From an uncultured Ruminococcus sp. (GTDB lineage Bacteria > Bacillota > Clostridia > Lachnospirales > Lachnospiraceae), in NCBI GenBank assembly GCA_900553885.1, contig USFD01000003.1, forward strand, positions 1-64,000: 64,000 nt of DNA, read 5' to 3'. A program made the position numbers and the translations under genes. A model generated the notes under the pieces. That model did no database searches. It saw only the letters and a list, made by a program, of their open reading frames with translations, and had not been told where the DNA came from. Every line of letters starts with the position of its first letter. The stretch's first letter is position 1. Shown piece after piece: positions 1-8,843 of the stretch.

Positions 1-448
1 TAAACATCTTAACAAAGATCCACTGTGTCCATTTGTAGAAATTCGGATCTGTTGTGTTTACTTCCATATCCCAGTCATAAAGCGCTGCGATATCGTTGAT
101 CTGTCTCTTGATATTTGCCACGTTCTCAGCAGTGGATTTTGCCGGGTGAACGCCCATCTTGATGGCATAGTTCTCAGCCGGGAGTCCGAAAGCATCCCAT
201 CCCATAGGATGAATGATATAGTAGCCCTGCTGAAGTTTATAACGGCTCCACACATCGGAGATTACATATCCTCTCCAGTGTCCGACATGAAGTCCGTTTC
301 CTGACGGATACGGGAACATATCGAGGCAGTAATATTTCTCCTTCTCTTTGCCATTGTCATCCACTTTCGGATTGACCGGATTCTCTTCCCATCTCTCACG
401 CCATTTTTTCTCAATTGCTCTGTGGTTGTACACGATCTTTGTACCCAT
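1..448 (-). CDS. leuS: leucyl-tRNA synthetase, N-terminal part (runs off window)
   Basis: Charges tRNA-Leu with leucine in the cytoplasm. About 149 codons are visible; the gene continues past base 1. The translation begins [16 protein letters not shown] and carries the class I HIGH-type motif HVGH at residues 54-57, followed by [14 protein letters not shown] and [16 protein letters not shown], the standard LeuRS N-terminal block. The ATG at 448 was chosen because an AGAGAGG ribosome binding site lies 8-9 bases before it and because it opens the conserved N-terminus. It sits downstream of a complete T-box leader with a leucine specifier, which independently supports the identity. Only the truncation by the window edge limits the call. 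Confidence 0.95.
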   Translation of the reverse strand, partial: MGTKIVYNHRAIEKKWRERWEENPVNPKVDDNGKEKEKYYCLDMFPYPSGNGLHVGHWRGYVISDVWSRYKLQQGYYIIHPMGWDAFGLPAENYAIKMGVHPAKSTAENVANIKRQINDIAALYDWDMEVNTTDPNFYKWTQWIFVKMF

Positions 449-528
449 CTGACGATTCCTCTCTTTCTTCTCTTACTGAATGTCCGCCTGAAGACTGTTC
501 TGATCATTCATTTTAACCGGACGCATAG

Positions 529-800
529 AAAAAGCCTTTTCTTCTCATTTTACAAAGAGACGAAAAGGCTTTATTTCCGTGGTACCACTCTTATTCATCT
601 GCCTGGGGGCAGATGCACTCATTGATTCTGTAACGGGAATTCCCGCTTCCGGCTGCCTGTGTCACTCGATGAGGTTCTTACAAGTTCACCGAAAGAACTC
701 CAAGATGAGTTCAGAGTTTACGCTGCTGCCTCACACCTCCCGGCAGCTCTCTGGAAACGATACTCTCCTACTACTTCTCTTCTTTGTCTTTGCAATATAC
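529..800 (-). promoter_or_regulatory. T-box leader of leuS, Leu (CTC) specifier
   Basis: Transcribed on the minus strand ahead of leuS. The conserved T-box core TGGTACCAC lies at 580-588 (palindromic, reads the same on both strands). The terminator hairpin pairs AGCCTTTTC with GAAAAGGCT (about 531-572) and ends in a T-run. The stem I region contains GAACTCATCTTGGAG, in which CTC (bases 707-709) occupies the specifier position seen in T-box stem I loops; CTC is a leucine codon. Known mechanism: uncharged tRNA-Leu pairs with the specifier and stabilises the antiterminator. The exact 5' limit is inferred from the promoter at 807-835. Confidence 0.92.
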
Positions 801-806
801 TCAATT

Positions 807-835
807 ATTATATGAAGAAGCTTAAAATAAGTCAA
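807..835 (-). promoter_or_regulatory. leuS sigma-A promoter
   Basis: On the minus strand TTGACT (830-835) and TATAAT (807-812) are separated by 17 bases. It lies directly upstream of the T-box leader, so the leader would start near base 800. Confidence 0.85.
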
Positions 836-925
836 GGATATTTTTGATTATTTCCGTCTTCCCGAATAAACCGTAACTGCCCGCTCTTGCTTTTGCGTCT
901 GTCCCGCCGGTATCTCAGTTCGGGC

Positions 926-2725
926 TTACCGGGCGCCAGAGACGTTCGCACCGGCCGCAGCCATTCCATGATACATATCTCTGAAAAGTCCTTTCTGTCC
1001 GATCAGATCCTCATATTTTCCTCTCTGGCATATGTGCCCCTGATCAAATACCAGAATCTCGTCACAGTTTTCAAGAGTGGTCAGCCTGTGGGCAATTGAA
1101 AGGACCGTCACGCCGTCCTGTTCTTTCATCCGCTCGATTTCCCGCTGGATATACCGCTCGGAAGTATTGTCCAGAGCAGACGTGGCTTCATCCAGAATTA
1201 CGATCTCAGGTCTGCGCAGAAAGATACGGGCAATGGCAATTCTCTGCTTCTGTCCTCCCGACAGATTGCCTCCGCCTTCCGCAATCTGTGTATTGAATTT
1301 TTCAGGAAGACTGTTTATAAAATCATAAATACAGGCCTTTTTTGCAGCTTCTTCTACTTCTGCCTCTGAGACCTCCTTATCCGTCCCATAACAGATATTT
1401 TCATAAATCGTTCCCGCTATCAGAAATGGGTTCTGGGGAACCAGTGCAATCATACCTGCAATATCCTGCCTGGACAGGGAAGACATCTCTCTTCCGTTGA
1501 TGCGGATGCTGCCCTCCGCCGGCTCCAGTTTACAGATCGCTTTAATCAGGGAAGATTTGCCGCAGCCGCTCGGGCCCGCAATTCCAAGGAACATTCCCCG
1601 TCTGATATTCAGATTGATCCCGTCCAGAACCGTTTTGTCATCCTCATAGCTGAACCGCAGATTCCGGATGTCAATTACGGTATTATCTTCTCTGTGTGCC
1701 GGGCCGTCCTTTTCAGCCGCAGCCGGCAGGTAGGAAAAATCTACAGGCAGTCCGACCATCCGGAAGAAATCTTCCGCCAGCACCATACACTCCGACAATT
1801 CGTCCAGAATCCTGTGCAGTTCTTCCAGCGGCTTGATCAGCTGGGCAAAACAAAGATACGCAGTCAGCACACTTCCCACCGTAATAATCCCCTTTGTTGC
1901 AAGCCAGGTGGAAATTCCGATCATCAGGACTGTAAATACTGCTTCATTTATAAACTTCAGGCTGTCATATTTTGCCATCTGAAGATGATGTTTCATCTCC
2001 TTCTGTCTCAGAAATTCTGATCTGCCGTCAAACCGCTTTGCCTCTCTCCCCACACTGTCTGTGATACGGATCACTTCAATTCCGTTCAGCAGCTCTACAA
2101 CCGTACCGTCCATTGCAGATTTTGTCTCAAGAAGTTCTACCCGGATTCCCCGCTGAGTGGAAATCTGACGGAACACGATTGCAGTTCCGATAGGAATAAC
2201 AAGGAGCATAGGCAGGGCAAGGATCGCAGGAAGAGTGGTAAATATAACTACAATAGCGGCAATGCTGTTAAAAATTGCCGGTGCGAAATCCATAAACAGA
2301 AGCTTTTCCAGCTTTACTGTTCCCTCCAGGCAGCGGTTCAGTCTGCCATGGATGTTTCCCGTCATATTTTTCTTGAAATAACTCAGAGGTGCTTTCAGAA
2401 GAGACTGAATTACAATTCCTCTGGCCTTTTTCTCCGTCCGGGTGGCAGTGTCTTCTACCATCACTCTCCGCAGAATTTTAATCAGCTCGTTAGCCACGTT
2501 TACGATAAGAATAAATATCAAAAACGGGATTACCTGAAAGAAATCAACCTGATCTCCTACCAGGATTTCGTCTGTCAGCTGTCCCACAGCCTTCGGTGTC
2601 AGCTGAGTCAGTCCTGCCGACACAATCATAATAATAATGATAAAAACAAAGTTTCTCTTCTGTCTGAAATCAAGCAGCTGGTAAATTTTCCGCAGAATCT
2701 GCCGCAACCCTTTCGTTTCTTTCAT
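926..2725 (-). CDS. ABC exporter half-transporter (TMD-NBD), coupled to nrdG
   Basis: A 599-residue fused exporter: an N-terminal membrane domain of about six helices (roughly residues 20-310) and a C-terminal ATPase. The ATPase shows Walker A GPSGCGKSS, the signature LSGGQKQR, Walker B VILDEATSALD with the catalytic Glu, and the H-loop SIAHRL, so a homodimer could have two active sites. The ATG at 2725 overlaps the nrdG stop (ATGA) and has AGAGG 7 bases upstream; a longer frame exists from 2755 but lacks this signal. The substrate is unknown; similar exporters handle drugs, lipids or peptides. The tight coupling to the anaerobic nucleotide reductase operon is unusual. No clear terminator was seen between its stop and the leuS promoter. 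Confidence 0.85.
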   Translation of the reverse strand: MKETKGLRQILRKIYQLLDFRQKRNFVFIIIIMIVSAGLTQLTPKAVGQLTDEILVGDQVDFFQVIPFLIFILIVNVANELIKILRRVMVEDTATRTEKKARGIVIQSLLKAPLSYFKKNMTGNIHGRLNRCLEGTVKLEKLLFMDFAPAIFNSIAAIVVIFTTLPAILALPMLLVIPIGTAIVFRQISTQRGIRVELLETKSAMDGTVVELLNGIEVIRITDSVGREAKRFDGRSEFLRQKEMKHHLQMAKYDSLKFINEAVFTVLMIGISTWLATKGIITVGSVLTAYLCFAQLIKPLEELHRILDELSECMVLAEDFFRMVGLPVDFSYLPAAAEKDGPAHREDNTVIDIRNLRFSYEDDKTVLDGINLNIRRGMFLGIAGPSGCGKSSLIKAICKLEPAEGSIRINGREMSSLSRQDIAGMIALVPQNPFLIAGTIYENICYGTDKEVSEAEVEEAAKKACIYDFINSLPEKFNTQIAEGGGNLSGGQKQRIAIARIFLRRPEIVILDEATSALDNTSERYIQREIERMKEQDGVTVLSIAHRLTTLENCDEILVFDQGHICQRGKYEDLIGQKGLFRDMYHGMAAAGANVSGAR

Positions 2726-3264
2726 AATATACCTCTTCTGACTTTCGGCTCCCACAGAATAATTTCTCCACTCTTCCGGCTCTTCTTCACATCAATTACT
2801 CTCTGGTTGGAAGACCCCCGGAAGGCAAGCCGGATATCTTTCAGCGATTCTACGAAGCGTCCGTCTACCAGCACATCGATCATAGACAGCATTTCATCCG
2901 TGTACTCACACCTTGCGCGGCTCTCCGCCTGCAGTTCTTTATCAAACAGATAACCGCTGTAACACCAGACATCTTTCCGGGGATACTTTTCCTTCATTTC
3001 CCGCAGCAGTCCCACCAGCACTTTCTGATTTTGGGGTTCGAAGGGCTCTCCGCCCAGAAGGCTCAGACCGTTTATATATCCGGGAGCAAGAGCATCCAGA
3101 ATCTCCTGCTGCGTTTTTTCTGTATATTCCCTGCCGTATCGAAAATCCCAGGTATCCTGATTGAAGCATCCCGGGCAGTGATGGGTACAGCCGGAAACAA
3201 AAAGAGACACTCTGACGCCCTCTCCGTTGGCAATATCGTATTTTTTTATTTCACCATAATACAT
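2722..3264 (-). CDS. nrdG: anaerobic ribonucleotide reductase activating protein
   Basis: Radical SAM enzyme that installs the glycyl radical on NrdD under anaerobic conditions. The 180-residue product carries the radical SAM cysteine motif CTHHCPGC at residues 26-33 (C26, C30, C33) and a downstream GGEP element (LLGGEPFEPQN) that contacts SAM. The start at 3264 was chosen over an in-frame ATG at 3306 because AGGAG lies 9 bases before it and because homologues begin near MYYGEIKKYD. It follows nrdD on the same strand with a hairpin in the gap, and it overlaps the next gene by four bases. Confidence 0.93.
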   Translation of the reverse strand: MYYGEIKKYDIANGEGVRVSLFVSGCTHHCPGCFNQDTWDFRYGREYTEKTQQEILDALAPGYINGLSLLGGEPFEPQNQKVLVGLLREMKEKYPRKDVWCYSGYLFDKELQAESRARCEYTDEMLSMIDVLVDGRFVESLKDIRLAFRGSSNQRVIDVKKSRKSGEIILWEPKVRRGIL

Positions 3265-3325
3265 ACTCTTATTCTCCTGGCAGCTTTTTTCTATCTTTTC
3301 CTGCATAAGCCTGCAGATGCTCAGA

Positions 3326-3366
3326 AAAACAGCCGCCCTACTCGTCAGGGTTAGAAGCGGCTGTTT
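3326..3366 (-). terminator. hairpin with T-tract between nrdD and nrdG
   Basis: On the minus strand AAACAGCCGC pairs with GCGGCTGTTT, with an inner CCCT/AGGG stem, and the stem runs into TTTTTC. It looks like a rho-independent terminator. Since nrdG follows with no promoter I can see, it may be partial and set the NrdD to NrdG ratio. Confidence 0.7.
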
Positions 3367-3424
3367 CCTTAATTCTGCTGTTAACTTTGCCGGATCCCCG
3401 GCGTTCTTATAAACATGGTTCGGT

Positions 3425-5584
3425 TTATAAATGAAGGACTCTTTCCTTAATCTCCTGCGTTCTTCCCTGGTTCCAGAACTGGGTGCCGATATAACCGCAG
3501 GTACGTCTTGCTACATTCAGCGTATTCTGATCCCGGTTGCCGCAGTGCGGGCATTCCCACACCAGCTTGCCGTCCTCATTTGTCACAATCTTGATCTCGC
3601 CTTCATAACCGCAGTTCTGGCAGTAATCGCTCTTCGTATTCAGCTCCGCATACATGATGTTGTCATAGATAAAGCGGATTACCTGAAGAACTGCCGGAAT
3701 ATTATCCTGCATATCCGGAACTTCCACATAGCTGATCGCTCCGCCTGTAGAAAGCGCCTGGAACTGTGACTCAAATTTCAGTTTGGAGAAGGCGTCAATT
3801 TCTTCTCCTACAAACACATGGTAACTGTTTGTAATATAGCTCTTATCTGTAATGCCCGGTATAATGCCAAAGCGTTTCTGCAGACATTTCGCAAATTTGT
3901 ACGTTGTACTCTCAATCGGAGATCCGTAAATGCTGAAGCCGATATTGGTCTCTTTCTTCCACTGATCGCAGGCGTCATTCATATGCTGCATAACAGCCAG
4001 CGCAAAGGGAGTCGCCTCCGGATCTGTATGGGATTTTCCTGTCATATATTTCACACACTCATACAGTCCTGCATAGCCCAGAGAAATTGTGGAATATCCG
4101 CCATAGAGAAGTTTGTCTATGGTCTCTCCTTTTTTCAGACGCGCCAGGGCACCGTACTGCCACAGAATCGGCGCGGCATCGGAAAGAGTTCCTTTGAGTC
4201 TTTCATGTCTGCACATCAGCGCACGGTAGCACAGGTTCAGTCTTTCATCAAAGATCTTCCAGAATTTTTCCTCGTCTCCGCCGGATGAAAGCGCTACATC
4301 CACAAGATTGATGGTAACAACGCCCTGGTTGAAGCGTCCGTAGAACTGGTATTCGCCCTTTTCGTTTTTCCAGGGGCTGAGCGCGCTTCTGCAGCCCATT
4401 ACCGGGAAGCAGTTGCCTTCTTTGAGTTCTTTCATCTTCTTTTCGGAAATGTAGTCCGGCACAAGGCGTTTTGCCGTACATTTTGCTGCAAGCTCGGTCA
4501 GATAATAGTAGGGGCTTCCTTCTTCAATATTATCTTCCTCAAGCACGTAGATCAGCTTCGGGAAAGCCGGTGTTACCCATACTCCCGCTTCATTTTTCAC
4601 GCCCTGGTAGCGCTGCTTGAGCGTTTCTTCGATAATCATTGCAAGATCTTTCTTCTCAGCTTCGCTCTTTGCCTCGTTGAGATACATAAATACGGTAAGG
4701 AAAGGAGCCTGGCCATTTGTGGTCATCAGAGTAATAACCTGATACTCGATTGTCTGAACACCTTTTGTTATCTCTTTTCTCAGTCTTTTTTCTACAATCT
4801 CATTGAGAACATGCTCTGGGTACTCAATTCCTACCAGTTTCATCTCATCCTTAACTTCAGCCCGGATCTTCTCCCTTGACACCTGAACAAAAGGCGCCAG
4901 ATGGGTCAGGGAAATGCTCTGGCCGCCGTACTGGTTGCTGGCAACCTGAGCGATAATCTGGGTTGCTATATTGCAGGCTGTTGAAAAGCTGTGAGGCTTC
5001 TCAATCATGGTTCCGCTGATTACCGTGCCGTTCTGAAGCATATCCTCCAGATTTACAAGGTCGCAGTTATGCATATGCTGGGCATAGTAATCGGAATCAT
5101 GGAAATGGATAATTCCCTCCTTGTCCGCCTCCACAATGTCTTCCGGAAGCAGCATTCTCTGGGTAAGATCCCGGCTGACCTCTCCTGCCATATAGTCTCT
5201 CTGTACGCTGTTGACTGCAGGATTCTTATTGGAATTTTCCTGTTTTACATCCTCATTGTTGCACTCGATCAGGGAAAGGATTCTGTTATCCGTTGTATTC
5301 GCCCTGCGTACCAGGGATCTTTTGTAACGGTATCTCACATATCTTCTTGCAAGATCGAAAGCTCCGGTAGCCATAATCTGATTTTCCACCATATCCTGAA
5401 TTTCTTCCACAGATACCGCGCGGTTCAGTTTATTACATTTAAATTCTACATATTCAGCAATATCCTCAATCTGAGAATCTGTCAGACTTCTGCTTTCCGT
5501 AGAGTTATCCGCTTTTGTAATTGCAATCACGATTTTTCTGATGTCAAATACTTCTTCCGAGCCATTTCTTTTAATAATTTTCAT
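3425..5584 (-). CDS. nrdD: anaerobic ribonucleoside-triphosphate reductase
   Basis: Class III ribonucleotide reductase, making dNTPs from NTPs without oxygen. The 719-residue protein starts with an ATP-cone (MKIIKRNGSEEVFDIRKI, about residues 1-95), the allosteric overall-activity domain. The C-terminus has the zinc site with paired CxxC motifs (CQNCGYEG and CPHCGNRD), then RRTCGYIG with the radical Gly at residue 697, close to the C-terminus as in the family. The ATG at 5584 has AAGGAG about 11 bases upstream. Two NrdR-like boxes lie in its promoter, so it is probably repressed when dATP is high. nrdG and an ABC exporter follow. Confidence 0.96.
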   Translation of the reverse strand: MKIIKRNGSEEVFDIRKIVIAITKADNSTESRSLTDSQIEDIAEYVEFKCNKLNRAVSVEEIQDMVENQIMATGAFDLARRYVRYRYKRSLVRRANTTDNRILSLIECNNEDVKQENSNKNPAVNSVQRDYMAGEVSRDLTQRMLLPEDIVEADKEGIIHFHDSDYYAQHMHNCDLVNLEDMLQNGTVISGTMIEKPHSFSTACNIATQIIAQVASNQYGGQSISLTHLAPFVQVSREKIRAEVKDEMKLVGIEYPEHVLNEIVEKRLRKEITKGVQTIEYQVITLMTTNGQAPFLTVFMYLNEAKSEAEKKDLAMIIEETLKQRYQGVKNEAGVWVTPAFPKLIYVLEEDNIEEGSPYYYLTELAAKCTAKRLVPDYISEKKMKELKEGNCFPVMGCRSALSPWKNEKGEYQFYGRFNQGVVTINLVDVALSSGGDEEKFWKIFDERLNLCYRALMCRHERLKGTLSDAAPILWQYGALARLKKGETIDKLLYGGYSTISLGYAGLYECVKYMTGKSHTDPEATPFALAVMQHMNDACDQWKKETNIGFSIYGSPIESTTYKFAKCLQKRFGIIPGITDKSYITNSYHVFVGEEIDAFSKLKFESQFQALSTGGAISYVEVPDMQDNIPAVLQVIRFIYDNIMYAELNTKSDYCQNCGYEGEIKIVTNEDGKLVWECPHCGNRDQNTLNVARRTCGYIGTQFWNQGRTQEIKERVLHL

Positions 5585-5660
5585 TCTATGTTCTTCTCCT
5601 TCTCAGTGATCTGCTGCGGCTCAAATGTGCTCCGCTGTTTGCTATCGTCGTCTGAAATCC

Positions 5661-5689
5661 ATTCTAATACAAAATGTAGTATATTGCAA
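5661..5689 (-). promoter_or_regulatory. nrdD promoter
   Basis: Minus strand TTGCAA (5684-5689) and TAGAAT (5661-5666) are 17 bases apart. The spacer is filled by the proximal NrdR-like box, so repressor binding would block RNA polymerase directly. Confidence 0.65.
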
Positions 5690-5713
5690 TCCCAAAAACA
5701 CATGATCGTGTAT
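5667..5713. promoter_or_regulatory. tandem NrdR boxes
   Basis: Two 16-base boxes start at 5667 (minus strand ATACTACATTTTGTAT) and at 5698 (plus strand ACACATGATCGTGTAT). The NrdR consensus is acaCwAtATaTwGtgt: the first matches 8 of 10 core positions, the second about 6 of 10 with good flanks. Start-to-start distance is 31 bases, the three-turn spacing typical of NrdR sites. The spacing supports the call more than the weaker second box does. Confidence 0.7.
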
Positions 5714-5785
5714 TTTCAGAACGAGAAGATTTTGTTCTGAACATTATCCGGAAAAGATACTTTTTCATTTCGGTTTTTATGCAAA

Positions 5786-5842
5786 AGAAAAAGAAGGAGA
5801 AATTTTTCAGTCAATTCTGTCAAAACTTTTCCTTCTTCTGTT
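5786..5842 (-). terminator. likely terminator after the AGCS symporter gene
   Basis: AAGAAGGA (5791-5798) pairs with TCCTTCTT (5830-5837); on the minus strand the 3' arm runs into TTTTTCTTTT. It separates the symporter gene from the nrdD promoter. Confidence 0.5.
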
Positions 5843-5881
5843 TCATTTACATTTTTCTGTATTCAGTTGTTCTGATTCCTA

Positions 5882-7297
5882 TTATTTTGACTGCTTCAGT
5901 CTTGTAAAATAATCTCTGGACTCCCGGACCACTACTCCGCTTAACGCCAGCAGCGCGATCAGGTTCGGGAAAGCCATCAGCGCATTGAAAATATCTGCAA
6001 TATTCCATACTACCGCAACTGTCATGTAGGGTCCGATAAATACAGCCAGAATGTACAGCCAGCGGTATCCCTTTACGACAGATTTCTTTCGGTTGAACAG
6101 ATATTCCACACAGCGCTCGCCATAGTAATTCCAGCCCAGAATCGTAGTAAATGCAAAGAATACCAGACAGAGCATCAGAGAGAATGAAGCTACGAATGCC
6201 GGGAACGGCAGCGCCTGCTGAAAAGCAGCCATGGTAATTTCCACTCCCTCCAGCTCCGGATTCAGCCATGTGCCTGCAATTACAATAGAAAGCCCTGTCA
6301 TCGTACAGATCACAATCGTATCAATAAACGTTCCGGTCATGGACACAAGACCCTGCCGGGCCGGTTCTTTTGTCATAGCTGCAGCCGCGGCGATCGGGGC
6401 GCTTCCCAGTCCGGATTCATTGGAGAAGATTCCCCGGGCAACTCCTTTCTGCATGGCCACAACCATAGTTCCCATAACACCTCCTGCCAGGGCGCTTCCT
6501 GTAAATGCAGATTTCACAATGGAAACCAGAGCACCCGGAACAGCCGGAAGGTTGGTAACAATAATAATTACACCCAGCGCCACATAGAGAACCGCCATAA
6601 AGGGCACCACAACCTCGGAAACTTTTGCAATTCGTTTAATGCCGCCGATTACAACCAGGCCCACGCAGAGCGTCAGGAACAGACCTGTTACTACGGTTGC
6701 CACAGAGTAATCTCTGCCGAACGCTGTAAACAGTACGTGGGTTGTCCCGGGATCAAAGAAATCCTTGACCGCGGAAGCAATACTGTTTACCTGGGTAAAT
6801 GTACCGATTCCGAACAGTCCCACACATGCTCCGAAAAACGCGAAAATCTTCGCCAGCCATTTCCATTTCTTTCCCATACCGTTTTCTATGTAATAGAACG
6901 GACCGCCAAGGACATGCCCCTCCTCGTCAATTGTACGGTACTTGATTGCCAGAAGGCCTTCTGCATACTTTGTCGCCATACCGAAAAATGCAGCCACAAC
7001 CATCCAGAACAGCGCGCCCGGTCCTCCGGCGGCAATGGCCGTTGCAACACCGGTTATATTTCCGGTTCCAATGGTTGCTGAAAGTGCCGTACACAACGCT
7101 CCAAAGCTTGTAACTTCACCTTCGCCGTCTTCTTCATTTTTCACCATGAATCTGAATGCTTTGCCAAGATGCCTTATCTGTAAAAGGCCCAGGCGAACTG
7201 TGAGAAAGATTCCCGTTGCCATGATGAGGCAGATCAGCGGCAGCCCCCATACCGCCCCATCGATTACTGTGATAATTTTGTTGATTTGCTCAAACAT
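5882..7297 (-). CDS. sodium:alanine/glycine symporter, AGCS family
   Basis: A 471-residue integral membrane protein, about 10-11 helices, that imports alanine or glycine with sodium. The AGCS hallmarks are present: GLLQIRHLGKAFRFM near residues 37-51 and ATIGTGNITGVATAIAAGGP near residue 75, with FSNESGLGSAPIAAAAA in the central part. The ATG at 7297 is preceded by GGAGG 9 bases away, and that ribosome binding site lies at the 3' edge of a glycine riboswitch. This supports glycine (or alanine/glycine) as the transported substrate. The gene appears monocistronic. Confidence 0.93.
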   Translation of the reverse strand: MFEQINKIITVIDGAVWGLPLICLIMATGIFLTVRLGLLQIRHLGKAFRFMVKNEEDGEGEVTSFGALCTALSATIGTGNITGVATAIAAGGPGALFWMVVAAFFGMATKYAEGLLAIKYRTIDEEGHVLGGPFYYIENGMGKKWKWLAKIFAFFGACVGLFGIGTFTQVNSIASAVKDFFDPGTTHVLFTAFGRDYSVATVVTGLFLTLCVGLVVIGGIKRIAKVSEVVVPFMAVLYVALGVIIIVTNLPAVPGALVSIVKSAFTGSALAGGVMGTMVVAMQKGVARGIFSNESGLGSAPIAAAAAMTKEPARQGLVSMTGTFIDTIVICTMTGLSIVIAGTWLNPELEGVEITMAAFQQALPFPAFVASFSLMLCLVFFAFTTILGWNYYGERCVEYLFNRKKSVVKGYRWLYILAVFIGPYMTVAVVWNIADIFNALMAFPNLIALLALSGVVVRESRDYFTRLKQSK

Positions 7298-7305
7298 TCC
7301 TTTTT

Positions 7306-7412
7306 ACCTCCATCCTTTTGCCTGAGAGACTCGCGGTCTGACCGTAAGATATGGACGGTCTTCCGCTTACACCTTCGGCGCTCTTTTTACAAAGAGACTC
7401 TCCTGAGTAATT
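7306..7412 (-). promoter_or_regulatory. glycine riboswitch, single aptamer
   Basis: The minus strand shows the conserved glycine aptamer blocks in order: CAGGAGAG, GCGCCGAAGGTGTAAGC, then CTCTCAGGCAAAAGGATGGAGG. Only one aptamer is present. Its 3' block merges with the ribosome binding site of the AGCS gene, so control is probably at translation initiation. Known family context: single glycine aptamers are commonly found before sodium:alanine symporters. Confidence 0.92.
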
Positions 7413-7442
7413 TTATCTGTATTTTTTTACACAGCGTAATAT

Positions 7443-7471
7443 AGAATATCACTTTTCACACAGAAAGGCAA
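7443..7471 (-). promoter_or_regulatory. AGCS gene promoter
   Basis: Minus strand TTGCCT (7466-7471), 17 bases, TATTCT (7443-7448), placed about 30 bases ahead of the aptamer. Confidence 0.55.
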
Positions 7472-7483
7472 CTATAACTATTC

Positions 7484-7513
7484 TGAAAAAGGCACCCGGA
7501 TTAACCGAGTGCC
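7484..7513 (-). terminator. terminator of the ZIP transporter gene
   Basis: On the minus strand GGCACTCGG pairs with CCGGGTGCC around TTAAT, then TTTTT. The hairpin includes the stop codon at 7501-7503. Confidence 0.8.
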
Positions 7514-8283
7514 ACATCTAAGATCATCATCAGCGTAAATCCTACGGCGACTCCGATCGTACTGATATTGGAATGTTCTCCGCTCTGCGCTTCCGGAATC
7601 AGTTCTTCCACCACCACATAAATCATGGCTCCGGCTGCAAAGGACAGCAGATAGGGAAGCAGCGGAACAACAAGACCGGTCAGGAGAATTGTAAGCAGCG
7701 CCGCCGCAGGTTCCACGATTCCCGACAGACTTCCATATGCAAATGCCCTGGCTTTTGAAATGCCCTGACTTTTTAAAGGCATGGATATAATGGCTCCTTC
7801 CGGGAAATTCTGAACGGCAATCCCAAGGGAAAGCGCAAAGGCGCCGGCAAGTGTCATTGCCGTATTTTCTGACAGGACTCCCGCAAAAGTAACCCCCACC
7901 GCCATGCCTTCCGGAATATTATGAAGCGTAACCGCCAGGACAAGCATGGTAGTTTTTTTTAAATGGGCAGGTACGCCCTCCGGCTTTTCTTCTGTAAAAT
8001 GAAGATGAGGCATCAGGGTATCCAGCAGGAGCAGAAATCCCATTCCCAGCAGGAATCCGGACGCAGCCGGGATCCACGCCGCCGCCCCCTTCTCTGCAGA
8101 CATATCAATGGACGGAATCAGCAGGGACCAGACAGAAGCCGCCATCATTACCCCTGCCGCAAAGCCCAGCAGCAGCTTCTGCAGCCGCAGATTCATCTCC
8201 TTTTTCATAAAAAATACCATAGCCGAGCCCAGGGCAGTCCCGGCAAATGGTATCAGTATTCCCAATAATGTATTCTGATTCAT
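7501..8283 (-). CDS. ZIP-family divalent metal transporter
   Basis: A 260-residue membrane protein that takes zinc or other divalent metals (Fe, Mn) into the cytoplasm. It has about eight hydrophobic helices and the two metal-binding ZIP helices: HNIPEGMAVGV and NFPEGAII, the first with His-Asn and Pro-Glu-Gly, the second with Asn-Phe-Pro-Glu-Gly. The length and motif order match the bacterial GufA/ZupT group. A charged loop near residues 100-110 contains HLHFTEEKPEG and may bind metal. It has its own promoter at 8325-8354 and its own terminator. No Zur-like site was evident. Confidence 0.9.
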   Translation of the reverse strand: MNQNTLLGILIPFAGTALGSAMVFFMKKEMNLRLQKLLLGFAAGVMMAASVWSLLIPSIDMSAEKGAAAWIPAASGFLLGMGFLLLLDTLMPHLHFTEEKPEGVPAHLKKTTMLVLAVTLHNIPEGMAVGVTFAGVLSENTAMTLAGAFALSLGIAVQNFPEGAIISMPLKSQGISKARAFAYGSLSGIVEPAAALLTILLTGLVVPLLPYLLSFAAGAMIYVVVEELIPEAQSGEHSNISTIGVAVGFTLMMILDVALG

Positions 8284-8324
8284 TGTTCTTCCTCCAGTTT
8301 TCCGGCAATTATGATCCCTGTTTT

Positions 8325-8354
8325 ATCATATGCATCAGAGGAAGCCTTTGTCAA
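8325..8354 (-). promoter_or_regulatory. ZIP gene promoter
   Basis: Minus strand TTGACA (8349-8354), 18 bases, TATGAT (8325-8330). Confidence 0.7.
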
Positions 8355-8390
8355 TATTTTCTGCCTGAATCTGTATGGCAGTTTTTAGCA

Positions 8391-8822
8391 TCATACTTTC
8401 GCCGCAAGTTCCTGTCCTGCACTGCGGCACTCTTCCAGCGCTTCGTCATCCGGCGCCTCATTTGCAATAATACCTTCTTCCCGTATAAGAACCGCACCTG
8501 CATTTTTCATGCGCTCTGCCCAGTCACGCATCCATTCGCCGTCTCCCCAGCCATAGGAGCCGAACAGAAGAAGGCTTTTTCCGGATACAAGAGGCTCCAG
8601 CGCCTCTACAAAAGGTTCCATCTCTGTCTCTTCCAGCTGCTCTGCGCCCATAGACGGGCAGCCCAGGGCAAATGCGTTTCCGGATGCCAGTCCTTCCGGA
8701 TCTGCAGCAGATACTTCCAGCACAGCAGCTTCCTGCCCTGCCGCGCGGATCCCTTCCGCCACAGCCTCTGCCATAGCCTGCGTATTTCCTGTTCCACTCC
8801 AGTATACAACTGATACACTCAT
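8391..8822 (-). CDS. flavodoxin
   Basis: A 143-residue FMN-binding electron carrier. The N-terminus SVSVVYWSGTGNTQAMAEAV contains the phosphate-binding loop S-G-T-G-N-T, and FGSYGWGDGEWM is the second FMN loop. The start at 8822 is supported by GGAGG 8 bases before it; an in-frame ATG at 8843 has no such site. It lies 21 bases after a DUF3793 gene controlled by a Fur-like box. Flavodoxin commonly replaces ferredoxin when iron is short, which fits this control. Confidence 0.92.
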   Translation of the reverse strand: MSVSVVYWSGTGNTQAMAEAVAEGIRAAGQEAAVLEVSAADPEGLASGNAFALGCPSMGAEQLEETEMEPFVEALEPLVSGKSLLLFGSYGWGDGEWMRDWAERMKNAGAVLIREEGIIANEAPDDEALEECRSAGQELAAKV

Positions 8823-8843
8823 TATTTCTTCCTCCATTTCCAA

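Noticed and set aside
4991..5740. 249-residue plus-strand frame
   Set aside because: It is antisense to the nrdD 5' half and its promoter, with the composition of a shadow frame.
8362..8382. Hairpin CTGCC/GGCAG with T-run on the plus strand
   Set aside because: No plus-strand gene ends here; on the minus strand it lacks a T-run.
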